64,000 bases of DNA from CAZCAC01 sp964496575 (GTDB lineage Bacteria; Planctomycetota; UBA1135; GCA-002686595): NCBI GenBank assembly GCA_964496575.1, contig CAZCAC010000009.1:48200-112199 (forward strand), written 5' to 3'. The notes beneath the pieces were generated by a model, which was not told the DNA's origin, did no database searches, and saw nothing but the letters and a program-made list of their open reading frames with translations. Position 1 is the first letter of the stretch. Each line of letters starts with the position of its first letter. Below, piece after piece: positions 24,920 through 31,555 of the stretch. Position numbers and translations under genes: made by a program.

Positions 24920-25043
24920 GATACCGAACCAGATACCGAACCAAACCAGATACCGAACCAGGTTCATTCTCACGCACCTTGGACGATGTCGGCTGGTTCC
25001 GGTTGCCGCCCGAAGTACGTGAAAACGAACCTGGTTCGGTATC
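24920..25043. repeat. Cluster of GATACCGAACC repeats: three direct, one inverted
   Basis: Exact gataccgaacc at 24920, 24932 and 24949, and an inverted copy at 25033-25043. Copies three and four are the ends of an imperfect inverted repeat: 24949-24974 against 25018-25043 agree at 24 of 26 positions, with weaker similarity continuing inwards. The cluster lies between the HEAT gene start and a gene that lacks its 5' part. I considered a CRISPR array, but spacing (12 and 17 bp) is far too short. Confidence 0.7.
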
Positions 25044-25055
25044 GCGGTATCGCAC

Positions 25056-25724
25056 TTGATCCAGGTCCACGTCGGCCTATCGGGCGAGTTCCGGCTCGGG
25101 CCCCTGGCGGCGGTCGACTATCACATCCACGCGTTCACCTACCCCACCGTGGCGAGCACCGGTGGGTGCTGGGTCACCCCTGGCCGGGACGACGTCGTCC
25201 TCGGCATCGCTCCCAGCGGCGTCGTCGAGGGTCGCGTCGTCGACGCCCTCACCGGCGAGGGAGTAGACGGTGAGGTGGACCTCGTCCATGCCAACGGAGG
25301 CTCGAAGAGCGTGATCATCGGCAGCCTCGGCCCCGGCCATTTCCGCTTCGAGTCGGTGCTCCCGGGAAGCTACACCATCTCGGCGCACACGGCCGACGGT
25401 CGCTTCGCCTTCATCGACGGGGTCGAGGTCGAGGAGGGCGGCACGACCGAGGCAGTGACCCTGCGCCTCGAGCCGGGCGGGTTCATCGATCTGGCTCGCA
25501 CCGGCGGGCCGAAGTTCGCTCGTTGCTCGTTGAGCGCGAGAGGGACGGTCTTCCGCGACCTCCTGCTGAGGCCGGAACAGCGCACGCTGCAGTGCGTGCC
25601 CGTGGGCGTGGTCGACGTCTGCATCTACTCGGGGTACGGCAAGACACGAGAGGTCCTCGATGGACGCTCGATCGATGTAGCCGCTGGGGAGCGGAGGCCG
25701 TTGGACTTCCGACTGGACCCGTGA
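25056..25724 (+). CDS. Carboxypeptidase-regulatory-like (beta-sandwich) protein, probably 5'-truncated
   Basis: The open frame from TTG 25056 gives 222 residues with no signal peptide. The content is typical of the middle and end of a long secreted protein with CarboxypepD_reg-like domains: GVVEGRVVDALTGEGVDGEV (about residue 55), FRFESVLPGSYTISAHTADG, then FIDGVEVEEGGTTEAVTLRL, and the close VDVCIYSGYGKTREVLDGRS. Family members normally carry several such sandwiches after a signal peptide. Here the first residues (GEFRLGPLAAVDYHIHAF) already look like the interior of one, and the repeat cluster ends 12 bp before. I read this as a gene whose 5' part was removed at the repeat; it may not be expressed. 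Confidence 0.5.
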   Translation: MIQVHVGLSGEFRLGPLAAVDYHIHAFTYPTVASTGGCWVTPGRDDVVLGIAPSGVVEGRVVDALTGEGVDGEVDLVHANGGSKSVIIGSLGPGHFRFESVLPGSYTISAHTADGRFAFIDGVEVEEGGTTEAVTLRLEPGGFIDLARTGGPKFARCSLSARGTVFRDLLLRPEQRTLQCVPVGVVDVCIYSGYGKTREVLDGRSIDVAAGERRPLDFRLDP

Positions 25725-26107
25725 GATCACGTCCGGATGCTGGCCGTCGAGCCGAGGCCTCGCGAGGTCTGGCCGGCGCCGCGATGCGCGGCCGCGCATG
25801 CAACCTCGGTCTCCCTCCCCCGGCGAGCTGCGGATGGAGGCGACCGTCGACGACCCCGAGACGGGACTCCCGGGCCACTTCTGGCCCGGGGACGCCCGCC
25901 GCTTCGAGGGCGAGACGACGATCGTCAGCGGCCTGAACTCGGTGTGCGAGCTGCGAGAGCTGTGAAACTGCGCTGAGAACCGTGATCGGCCCGGTACCGG
26001 CAAACGAGTCGCACCGTCAATAGGTCGGGCCCTTGCCCACCCGCCGTGGCGAGGACACCTCCCCTTGTGGAACGGAGTCGTCGGAATCGTGAGCGCTGAC
26101 CACTTGC
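25725..26107. other. Intergenic region with a possible coding remnant
   Basis: About 380 bp with no convincing gene. A 55-codon plus-strand frame (25798-25965) contains protein-like sequence (VDDPETGLPGHFWPGDARRF), which may be a leftover of a lost gene. The rest shows no RNA gene or repeat that I can see. Confidence 0.4.
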
Positions 26108-26128
26108 ATAGCATGATATCCGTGCTAT
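26108..26128. promoter_or_regulatory. Palindromic candidate operator of higBA
   Basis: ATAGCA (26108-26113) and TGCTAT (26123-26128) form a perfect 6-bp inverted repeat with a 9-bp spacer that itself contains the palindrome gatatc. It lies 10 bp before the toxin start, where HigA-type antitoxins usually bind to repress their own operon. No -35/-10 pair stands out clearly. Confidence 0.5.
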
Positions 26129-26138
26129 CGTGTTACCC

Positions 26139-26432
26139 GTGATCCGGTCCTTCGCCAGCACCGGCACGGAGGACGTGTTCAACGGCTGCAATACCAAGGC
26201 GGCGCGCCGGACATGCCCGTCGGGCGTCTGGGTGGTGGCGGTGAGGAAGCTCGATCTCCTGGATTCGGCCGAGTCCCTCGACGACCTGCGAGTACCGCCG
26301 GGCAACCGCCTGGAACGGCTCTCGGGAAGCCGGTCGAGACAGCACGCCATCCGGGTGAACGAGCAGTACCGGATCTGCTTCACCTGGACGGAGATCGGCC
26401 CCGAAGGGGTCGAGATCGTGGACTACCACTGA
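26139..26432 (+). CDS. higB: HigB-type toxin (RelE superfamily mRNA interferase)
   Basis: A 97-residue toxin that, in characterised relatives, cleaves mRNA on the ribosome. The start is set at GTG 26139 because family members begin with M-I-R/K-S-F; an earlier in-frame GTG at 26130 adds three residues. Family blocks are clear: IRSFASTGTEDVFNG, NTKAARRTCPS, VAVRKLDLLDSAESLDDL, RVPPGNRLERLSG, and QHAIRVNEQYRICFTWTE with the C-terminal catalytic-site residues, ending in VEIVDYH. The antitoxin gene starts 17 bp after its stop. The toxin-first order is typical of hig systems. The gene looks intact. Confidence 0.93.
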   Translation: MIRSFASTGTEDVFNGCNTKAARRTCPSGVWVVAVRKLDLLDSAESLDDLRVPPGNRLERLSGSRSRQHAIRVNEQYRICFTWTEIGPEGVEIVDYH

Positions 26433-26449
26433 GACGCCGGAGAGCAGAC

Positions 26450-26758
26450 ATGGTCCGAGTTCCCACCCGACGCCAACCCACCCACCCCGGCGCGATGCTC
26501 CGCGAGGAGTTCCTCGTCCCGATGGGCCTCACGCAGCAGGAGCTCGCCCGGGGGATTCACGTGCCCTACCAGCGCGTGAACGAGCTCGTGAACCAGAAAC
26601 GGGGCATCACGCCGGGGAGCGCTCTCAGGCTGGCGAAGTTCTTCGGAAACACTCCCGAGTTCTGGCTGAGCCTGCAGCAGCGGTGGGACCTGTACCACGC
26701 GGAGCGGGCGGAACGAGAAGTGCTGCGCAAGATCCGACGCACGCGCCACGCCGGCTGA
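26450..26758 (+). CDS. higA: HigA-type antitoxin (XRE-family regulator)
   Basis: A 102-residue DNA-binding antitoxin that neutralises HigB and represses the operon. The ATG at 26450 has GGAG 8 bp upstream. The N-terminus PTHPGAMLREEFLVPMGLTQ is the family signature; the helix-turn-helix runs from about residue 28 to 60 (TQQELARGIHVPYQRVNELV), followed by ITPGSALRLAKFFGNTPEFW and the C-terminal helix LQQRWDLYHAERAEREVL. Complete and normal in length. This intact toxin-antitoxin pair sits at the left edge of an accessory strip of small genes. Confidence 0.94.
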   Translation: MVRVPTRRQPTHPGAMLREEFLVPMGLTQQELARGIHVPYQRVNELVNQKRGITPGSALRLAKFFGNTPEFWLSLQQRWDLYHAERAEREVLRKIRRTRHAG

Positions 26759-26859
26759 ACTACGGTGCCAGGACAGCATCCGGCACCTGGTGGCGGATCT
26801 GCGCCTCGCACCGTGCTCATCGCGGGGACGGCGGGAAGCCGGAGCAGCCCGACCCGGTA

Positions 26860-26953
26860 CGGGCAGAAAAGCGGAAAAACCTCTTCAAAAAGAGCCCGCT
26901 CTACCAAGACGCATTTCCTTCAGGTGGAGCTTGCGCACTCCCCCACCCCGCCG
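26860..26953. repeat. Two-copy 93-bp intergenic element, copy 2 (candidate structured RNA)
   Basis: Second copy of the element at 22942-23034, in the same orientation, 102 bp after higA and 57 bp before the PAS gene. Inner hairpins are clear here: CTCTT/AAGAG (26881-26885 with 26889-26893) inside GGGC/GCCC (26861-26864 with 26894-26897), and GGTGG/CCACC (26923-26927 with 26943-26947). It has more A and T than its neighbours. Confidence 0.45.
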
Positions 26954-27010
26954 AGAACTGCTGTTACCGGAGCCGACCAAACCCTGAGCAGCGACCACCG
27001 CACCGTACCG

Positions 27011-27436
27011 ATGACCGAGAGCCGCACCCACCCGCCGACCTTTCGCCTCAGCCTCCGCGGCACCAGCCGTCTGCCCCGCTACTTCGAGGCGCTGCCCTTC
27101 GGAGCCCTGCTCCTCGACGCCTCGGGGCGAATCCTGCGGCACACCCCCGCGGAGGGTCCGGGCGGCCGGACGAACCGCGGCGACCTGGTCGGGGTCGACT
27201 TCTTCGGGGAACTCTTCGCCGGGACCGAGCTGGAGGAGTGGGGCGAGATCTTCCTCCAGCAGGTCGGCCGCGGCGAGCTCGCCCGCTTCGCCAACCTCGA
27301 GGTCCCCGGCCTCCACGGCCCCCGGGAGATCGCCTTCTTCTTCTACTACCACCAGCGCAACGCCGAGGCCTGGGTGTTCATCGAACCGGTGCCGCACTCC
27401 GCCGACGCCGGATCGACGTGCGCCTTCGCGGCCTGA
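27011..27436 (+). CDS. Photoactive-yellow-protein-like PAS domain protein lacking the chromophore Cys
   Basis: A 141-residue single-domain protein with the PYP-type PAS fold: YFEALPFGALLLDASGRILR (first strands), GDLVGVDFFGELFAG (the helix-loop region), EIAFFFYYHQRNAEAWVFIE (last two strands). In photoactive yellow protein the loop after the FF motif carries the Cys that binds p-coumaric acid (DVAPC...). Here that place reads GELFAGTELEEW with no Cys, so it should not be a photoreceptor of that kind. It may bind another ligand or act through protein contacts. It stands alone, without a kinase or cyclase output domain, between a candidate RNA element and a strong terminator hairpin. Confidence 0.72.
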   Translation: MTESRTHPPTFRLSLRGTSRLPRYFEALPFGALLLDASGRILRHTPAEGPGGRTNRGDLVGVDFFGELFAGTELEEWGEIFLQQVGRGELARFANLEVPGLHGPREIAFFFYYHQRNAEAWVFIEPVPHSADAGSTCAFAA

Positions 27437-27495
27437 AGCCACCGGATTCTCCCGTCCGTGACTCGGCCGTGCGGGCTCTTCCCGGAGCCCACCCC

Positions 27496-27525
27496 GGACC
27501 GACCTCGAGTGCCCGAGGTCGGTCC
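27496..27525. terminator. Perfect 12-bp stem hairpin between convergent genes
   Basis: Bases 27496-27507 and 27514-27525 are exact inverted copies around a 6-nt loop. It lies 59 bp after the PAS gene and 23 bp after the convergent ASCH gene, followed on the plus strand by a pyrimidine-rich tract (ttctcgttc). It is probably a shared transcription terminator. Confidence 0.7.
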
Positions 27526-27548
27526 TTCTCGTTCGATGCGACTCTCCG

Positions 27549-27878
27549 CTACCCCTCGGCGCGCTCGAACTCGTGCACCCAGACCTCTGCGTCGCCGTCC
27601 CACTGCATCCCCTGGTGCATCCGCAGGATCAGCTCGCGGTACGCCTCGAGACTCGGAAAGCCCTCCGCGCGCGCCTCGGCATCGGTCATCTCCGCGAGCG
27701 TCTCGCCGCGCAGGTCGGTGACCACGAAGGTCTCGCCGCGCAGCTCGAAGGTCTCACCGGGGTAGCCGTAGACGCCGTTCCGGCGCTGCTGCGTCTTGCG
27801 ACCGGCGAGCGCGGCGTCGACGAGCTTCTCGTGGGTGACCAGGGATTCCAGTTCGCAGGTCTTCTCGGGATAGTCCAT
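27549..27878 (-). CDS. ASCH-domain protein
   Basis: A 109-residue cytoplasmic protein of the ASCH family (PUA-like beta-barrel, thought to bind RNA or nucleotides; a few members are amidohydrolases of modified cytidines). Conserved parts are KLVDAALAGRKTQQRR at about residue 18, VYGYPGETFELRGETFVVTD in the centre, EGFPSLEAYRELILRMH, and the closing DAEVWVHEF. Length and order fit a stand-alone ASCH protein. It has no obvious operon partner; the quinone-reductase gene upstream ends 99 bp away on the same strand. Confidence 0.82.
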   Translation of the reverse strand: MDYPEKTCELESLVTHEKLVDAALAGRKTQQRRNGVYGYPGETFELRGETFVVTDLRGETLAEMTDAEARAEGFPSLEAYRELILRMHQGMQWDGDAEVWVHEFERAEG

Positions 27879-27977
27879 CGATGCTCCGGGGGGTCGGGGC
27901 GGCCGGTGCTCGACCGCCGGGAGAGGCGCACCCAGTATCGCACGGCGAGCGGCCGGGGAGCTCGCCCGCCGTCGGAT

Positions 27978-28571
27978 TCAGAAGCCGGAACCCAGCTCGA
28001 AGGCCCGCTCCAGGTTGCGCTCCGCGAAGGTCTCGTCCCCCGGCATCATCCCGCCGAGGATCTCCAGGGTGGCGCTCTTCACGCCGATGCCGAGCAGGCG
28101 ATCCTGAATCATGATGCGGCGCATGCTCTCGGCGATCCCCGTCTCCTCGAGGTGCTCGGCGGTGTGGCCCGCGGAGCAGATCACCAGGGCCTTCTCGATC
28201 TCGATCTCGGTGTGGCGCTCCTCGGCCTCGTCGTAGAAGTAGGCGTAGCCGTAGGTGAGCACCCGATCGAACCAGCCCTTCAGCTTGGCCGGACAGTCGC
28301 TCCACCAGAGCGGGAAGACGAAGACCAGGGCGTCCGCGCGATCGATCCTCGCCTGCTCCTCCGCGACGTCGCGGGGCACCGGCGCGGCGGGATCGAGCCC
28401 CACCTCCCGCTCGTACTGATCACGGTCCAGCTCGGAGCAGAACCCCGTCGCGTAGAGGTCGTTGACCTCGAAGGAGTGCCCGGCCCGCTCGAGACCTCGA
28501 GTGAAGGCCTCCAGCACGCGCCGACTGAAGGAGCGCGGGGCGGGGTGGGCGAACAGGATGTAGACGTGCAT
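27978..28571 (-). CDS. Flavodoxin-fold NAD(P)H:quinone oxidoreductase family protein
   Basis: A 197-residue FMN/FAD-dependent reductase of the Flavodoxin_2 family (NQO1, MdaB and KefF relatives), which reduce quinones with NAD(P)H in two-electron steps. Visible marks: MHVYILFAHPAPRSFSRRVL (phosphate-binding loop), FEVNDLYATGF, ALVFVFPLWWSDCPAKLKGW (flavin-contacting WW motif) and FDRVLTYGYAY. C-terminal helices are complete. The gene starts 126 bp from, and divergent to, the three-gene ATPase/nuclease cassette; no functional link is evident. Confidence 0.86.
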   Translation of the reverse strand: MHVYILFAHPAPRSFSRRVLEAFTRGLERAGHSFEVNDLYATGFCSELDRDQYEREVGLDPAAPVPRDVAEEQARIDRADALVFVFPLWWSDCPAKLKGWFDRVLTYGYAYFYDEAEERHTEIEIEKALVICSAGHTAEHLEETGIAESMRRIMIQDRLLGIGVKSATLEILGGMMPGDETFAERNLERAFELGSGF

Positions 28572-28697
28572 GCGTGCCTCCGAAGATACCGGAGCGGGGT
28601 CGCCAGCGCGACTCGAAGGCGAGGCGGGAAACTCGTCGGCCGCGCCGGTACCATCGAGGAGCCGAGTACGTCCGAAGAGACGGAGAACGGGACGACC

Positions 28698-28886
28698 ATG
28701 ACCATCACGAAGGAGCTGGAGACTCGGATCCGCGAGCGAGGCGTTCGGGTCGAGGAGAGGCTGGGATTGCTCCGCGCGCTCACCGAGGACAGTGGAGAGG
28801 GCGAGAAAGAGGTGCGGCGACGCCTCGCCGAGCTGGAGCAGCGGATCCGCGAGACGGCGCGAGCCGTGCGGGGAGCCCTGCGATGA
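28698..28886 (+). CDS. Small coiled-coil protein, first gene of an ATPase/nuclease cassette
   Basis: A 62-residue protein that is almost entirely charged amphipathic helix: TKELETRIRERGVRVEERLG at the start, EKEVRRRLAELEQRIRETAR at the end, with leucines at heptad spacing. The end of the gene overlaps the ATPase start as ATGA, so the two are translationally coupled. The ATG at 28698 is the only one that leaves a compact protein; the frame is open far upstream but antisense to other genes. It may be a small accessory subunit that binds the long coiled coils of the ATPase (inference). No homologue is recognised. Confidence 0.6.
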   Translation: MTITKELETRIRERGVRVEERLGLLRALTEDSGEGEKEVRRRLAELEQRIRETARAVRGALR

Positions 28887-31033
28887 ACGCCGAGCCCTTC
28901 CCGATCCGGCCCACCGCCCTCCTCGCGGAAAACTTCCGCGGCTGGCTCGGCCGGCACGAACTCGCGTTCGGCGATGACCTCACCCTGCTCGTCGGGACCA
29001 ACGGCGCCGGCAAGAGCAGCACGCTGAACGCCGTCGAGTGGTGCCTCTTCGGCAGCGAGATCGCGAAGAAGAGCTCCGGGATCGACGAGCGCGGCGAGTG
29101 GGAGGTCGCGCACCAGCGCGCCGAAGGACCGGTGTCCGTCACCCTCACCCTGGCCACCCGCGAGGGCCCGGTACGGATGACGCGCACCCGGACGCTCGAT
29201 GCCAAACCGCGCGACCCCGACGAGGTCCGGCTGGAGCTGGGCGACGACGAGGTGTTGCTCGGCGAGGAGGTCGGCGACTGGATGCGCTGGAACAGCCTGC
29301 CCGACTGGGGCACGTGGAAGCACGCCTTCTGTCAGCACCAGGAACTGCTCCGAGGTCGCATCACCGACTCCGGGGAACGCTCCCTCCAGCTCGGCGCGCT
29401 GCTCGGCCTCGAGGCGTACCAGGAGCTGAGCGATCGGTTGAAGGGGATGAAACCGCGCGGGCTGGCCAAGGTGGCGCAGGCCGAGCTCGCCTCGATCGAG
29501 GAGGAGCTACAGCGCTCCCTGGATCGGCCCCGCCGCGAGCTGCGAGAGCTGGAGGACCGGCTCGAGCAACGCGGCCTCGCCCGGACCGAGATCGGGGAAC
29601 CCGCCCTCGTCGCGCACGCGGAGCGGATGCTCGCCGAGGGCTCTGGTGTCGCGAAGCTTCTCGATCGCGAGACGTCCCTGCCCGACGAGGCGACCTGTAC
29701 GCAGGAGGACGTGCTCCGGTGGGCGCGCGACTGGGAGCCGCAGCTGAACCTGCGCCGCGGCGAGATCGAAAAGGAGCTGGGTGCATTGCGCCGCGAGCTG
29801 CAAGGGCTGGAGAGTGCGCTCCAGGGGATCGAACCCGCGCGGCGCCGCTGGCTGGACGCCAGCGCCAGCGTGAAGCGCTGGAGCGAGGAGTACGGCTCGG
29901 CGGAGGAGCTCGAGCGGCAGCTCGGGGACCTGCAGCGCGATCGGGAGGCCTTGCAGGCCGAGGAGCGTGAACACGACGCGCTCCGCCAGCTCCTGCGCCA
30001 GGCCACCGAGGTGATGCGCGGACACGACGCCACCGATTGTCCGGTCTGCGGGCACCACGATCCGACGCTCGCGGAGACGCTGCGGCGAGAGCTGACGACC
30101 GACGTGAACCCGCTGAAGGAGCGCTTCGCCGCGATCGACGGTCGAGAGCGGCAGCTGAACGAGCAGCGCAAGACGCTCGCCCGCCTGCAGTCGGAGCTCG
30201 AGCTGGCCGAGACGGCACACGCGAGCTTGCAGAAGGCGCTCGACGCGCAGCTGCCGGCCGGCGGCTCCGAGACGAAGGAGCCCCCGGAGGAGATCGCCCG
30301 CCAGCGGCGCGCGCGCATCACCGGGCTGCAGGGCGTACTCGGTCGGCTCGAGGAGTTCCTCGGCCCCCACCGGGCCGACGCGGAGGTGCTCGAGCTGCTC
30401 TTGAAGTGGCGCGCCGCCCGCGCTCGGGCCGACGCGGCGACCGGCGGCCTCGACCAGCTCGAGGAGTGGAACGAGCTGCAGCGCGCGATCGACGAAGCGG
30501 CGGGCCTGGTCTGTGACCTCGAGGTGATTGGCGCGATGTCGCGCGAGGCACAGAGGGAACGCTCCAGCGAGCGGGTGAAGGAGGTCAACACGACGCTGGG
30601 CCGTCACTTCGCACGGATCCGCGGTGGGCCTGACGATGAGGCGGTGCGAGTCAAGGTGAAGTCGACCGCCACGAAGCTCACCTACCACCTGGTCGACTCC
30701 GCGGGCCGGGACGTGATGCCGATCCTGAACCAGGCCGCGCTCAACGCGCTCTCCTTCGCGATGCTCTTCGCCCAGGCGGAGGAGCGAGCGACGCGTGGCG
30801 AGCCGCGCTGGCTGGTGCTCGACGATCCGGGACAGAACCTCGACGCCGAGAACACGACGGGGCTCGCCGAGGCGGTGGCGGACATCGCGCAGCGGGTCCC
30901 CGTGCTGGTCGCGACCCACCCCGGCGTCCTGGCCGACGCGATCGAGCGCTTCGCCGCCGGCTCGGGTCGCTGCTATCGGCTCACTCCAGGCCCCGGCGAC
31001 GAGGCCCCGAAGATCCAGGAGGGCAACCCGTGA
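28883..31033 (+). CDS. Rad50/SMC-like AAA ATPase with zinc-hook motif
   Basis: A 716-residue protein with the split-head design of Rad50/SMC/RecF relatives. The Walker A loop is GTNGAGKSS (residues 38-46), preceded by FRGWLGRHELAFGD. The Q-loop is FCQHQELLRG near residue 150. Long coiled coils occupy about residues 190-370 and 400-560, and between them the apex is a CxxC zinc hook (DCPVCGHHDP, Cys386 and Cys389). The C-terminal half-head has LNQAALNALSFAMLFA (about residue 615) in place of a standard ABC signature, Walker B WLVLDDPGQNLDAEN and the H-loop VATHP. The LDDP form is typical of RecF-like defence and repair ATPases. It overlaps genes on both sides by 4 bp. Confidence 0.9.
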   Translation: MNAEPFPIRPTALLAENFRGWLGRHELAFGDDLTLLVGTNGAGKSSTLNAVEWCLFGSEIAKKSSGIDERGEWEVAHQRAEGPVSVTLTLATREGPVRMTRTRTLDAKPRDPDEVRLELGDDEVLLGEEVGDWMRWNSLPDWGTWKHAFCQHQELLRGRITDSGERSLQLGALLGLEAYQELSDRLKGMKPRGLAKVAQAELASIEEELQRSLDRPRRELRELEDRLEQRGLARTEIGEPALVAHAERMLAEGSGVAKLLDRETSLPDEATCTQEDVLRWARDWEPQLNLRRGEIEKELGALRRELQGLESALQGIEPARRRWLDASASVKRWSEEYGSAEELERQLGDLQRDREALQAEEREHDALRQLLRQATEVMRGHDATDCPVCGHHDPTLAETLRRELTTDVNPLKERFAAIDGRERQLNEQRKTLARLQSELELAETAHASLQKALDAQLPAGGSETKEPPEEIARQRRARITGLQGVLGRLEEFLGPHRADAEVLELLLKWRAARARADAATGGLDQLEEWNELQRAIDEAAGLVCDLEVIGAMSREAQRERSSERVKEVNTTLGRHFARIRGGPDDEAVRVKVKSTATKLTYHLVDSAGRDVMPILNQAALNALSFAMLFAQAEERATRGEPRWLVLDDPGQNLDAENTTGLAEAVADIAQRVPVLVATHPGVLADAIERFAAGSGRCYRLTPGPGDEAPKIQEGNP

Positions 31034-31551
31034 ATCCGCAGACCCACCGCACGCTCGAGGACCTCCGGAACCGGACCGGACGGGAGTACGGCAAGCTCCT
31101 GCAGAAGCTCCTCGCCATCGCCTTCCTCGACTCGGGAGTGGACCGACTCGTCGATCGCTGCACGCAGGGGATCGACCTCGAGGTGCAGCTCGCCGGGAAG
31201 CGCTACGCCTTCGAGGTGAAGAGCTGCGAAGAGGATCAGATCACCCTGGGGAAGAAGGACCTGGAGGGGTTGAAGCGACAGCAGGATGACGGCGCCGAAG
31301 CCTACGTCGCGGTGCTCGGCGGGAGTCTGCTCGACGAGTGGCTCTTCGTACGTTTCCACCCGGGCGAGCTGCCGCCCTCGAAGAAGCTCAGCACCTTCCA
31401 GCTGCGGGCCTACCGCAACCGGGAGCTGGAGGATCGCCTCCGCCGCCCCTTCGAGGAGGCGGTCGCCCGCCACGCGAGCACCGCGGTCTACGATCGGCAG
31501 GCCGGACTGGACCGGGTGCTGGCCGGTTATCCGGCCCGGGGTCTGGCCTGA
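31030..31551 (+). CDS. PD-(D/E)XK-type nuclease, third gene of the cassette
   Basis: A 173-residue protein starting at an ATG 4 bp inside the end of the ATPase gene. The first 65 residues hold the full catalytic set of the PD-(D/E)XK superfamily in the Mrr/Holliday-resolvase order: Glu19 in a helix (GREYGKLLQKLLAIAF), Asp49 (QGIDLEVQLAG) and the Glu62-x-Lys64 strand (YAFEVKSC). The helix KKDLEGLKRQQDDGAEAYVA and the strand after it complete the core. The C-terminal 60 residues are basic and helical and may bind DNA. Close coupling with the ATPase suggests a nuclease loaded or triggered by it. A restriction- or repair-type role is inferred, not shown. Confidence 0.8.
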   Translation: MNPQTHRTLEDLRNRTGREYGKLLQKLLAIAFLDSGVDRLVDRCTQGIDLEVQLAGKRYAFEVKSCEEDQITLGKKDLEGLKRQQDDGAEAYVAVLGGSLLDEWLFVRFHPGELPPSKKLSTFQLRAYRNRELEDRLRRPFEEAVARHASTAVYDRQAGLDRVLAGYPARGLA

Positions 31552-31555
31552 CGCT

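Noticed and set aside
24920..24959. Possible CRISPR array
   Set aside because: Three direct repeats of 11-12 bp are spaced 12 and 17 bp apart with no unique spacers of normal size and no cas gene.
28883..31551. Calling the cassette Lamassu or SbcCD
   Set aside because: There is no LmuA-type multi-domain effector and no Mre11/SbcD phosphoesterase. Similarity of design is not enough for the name.
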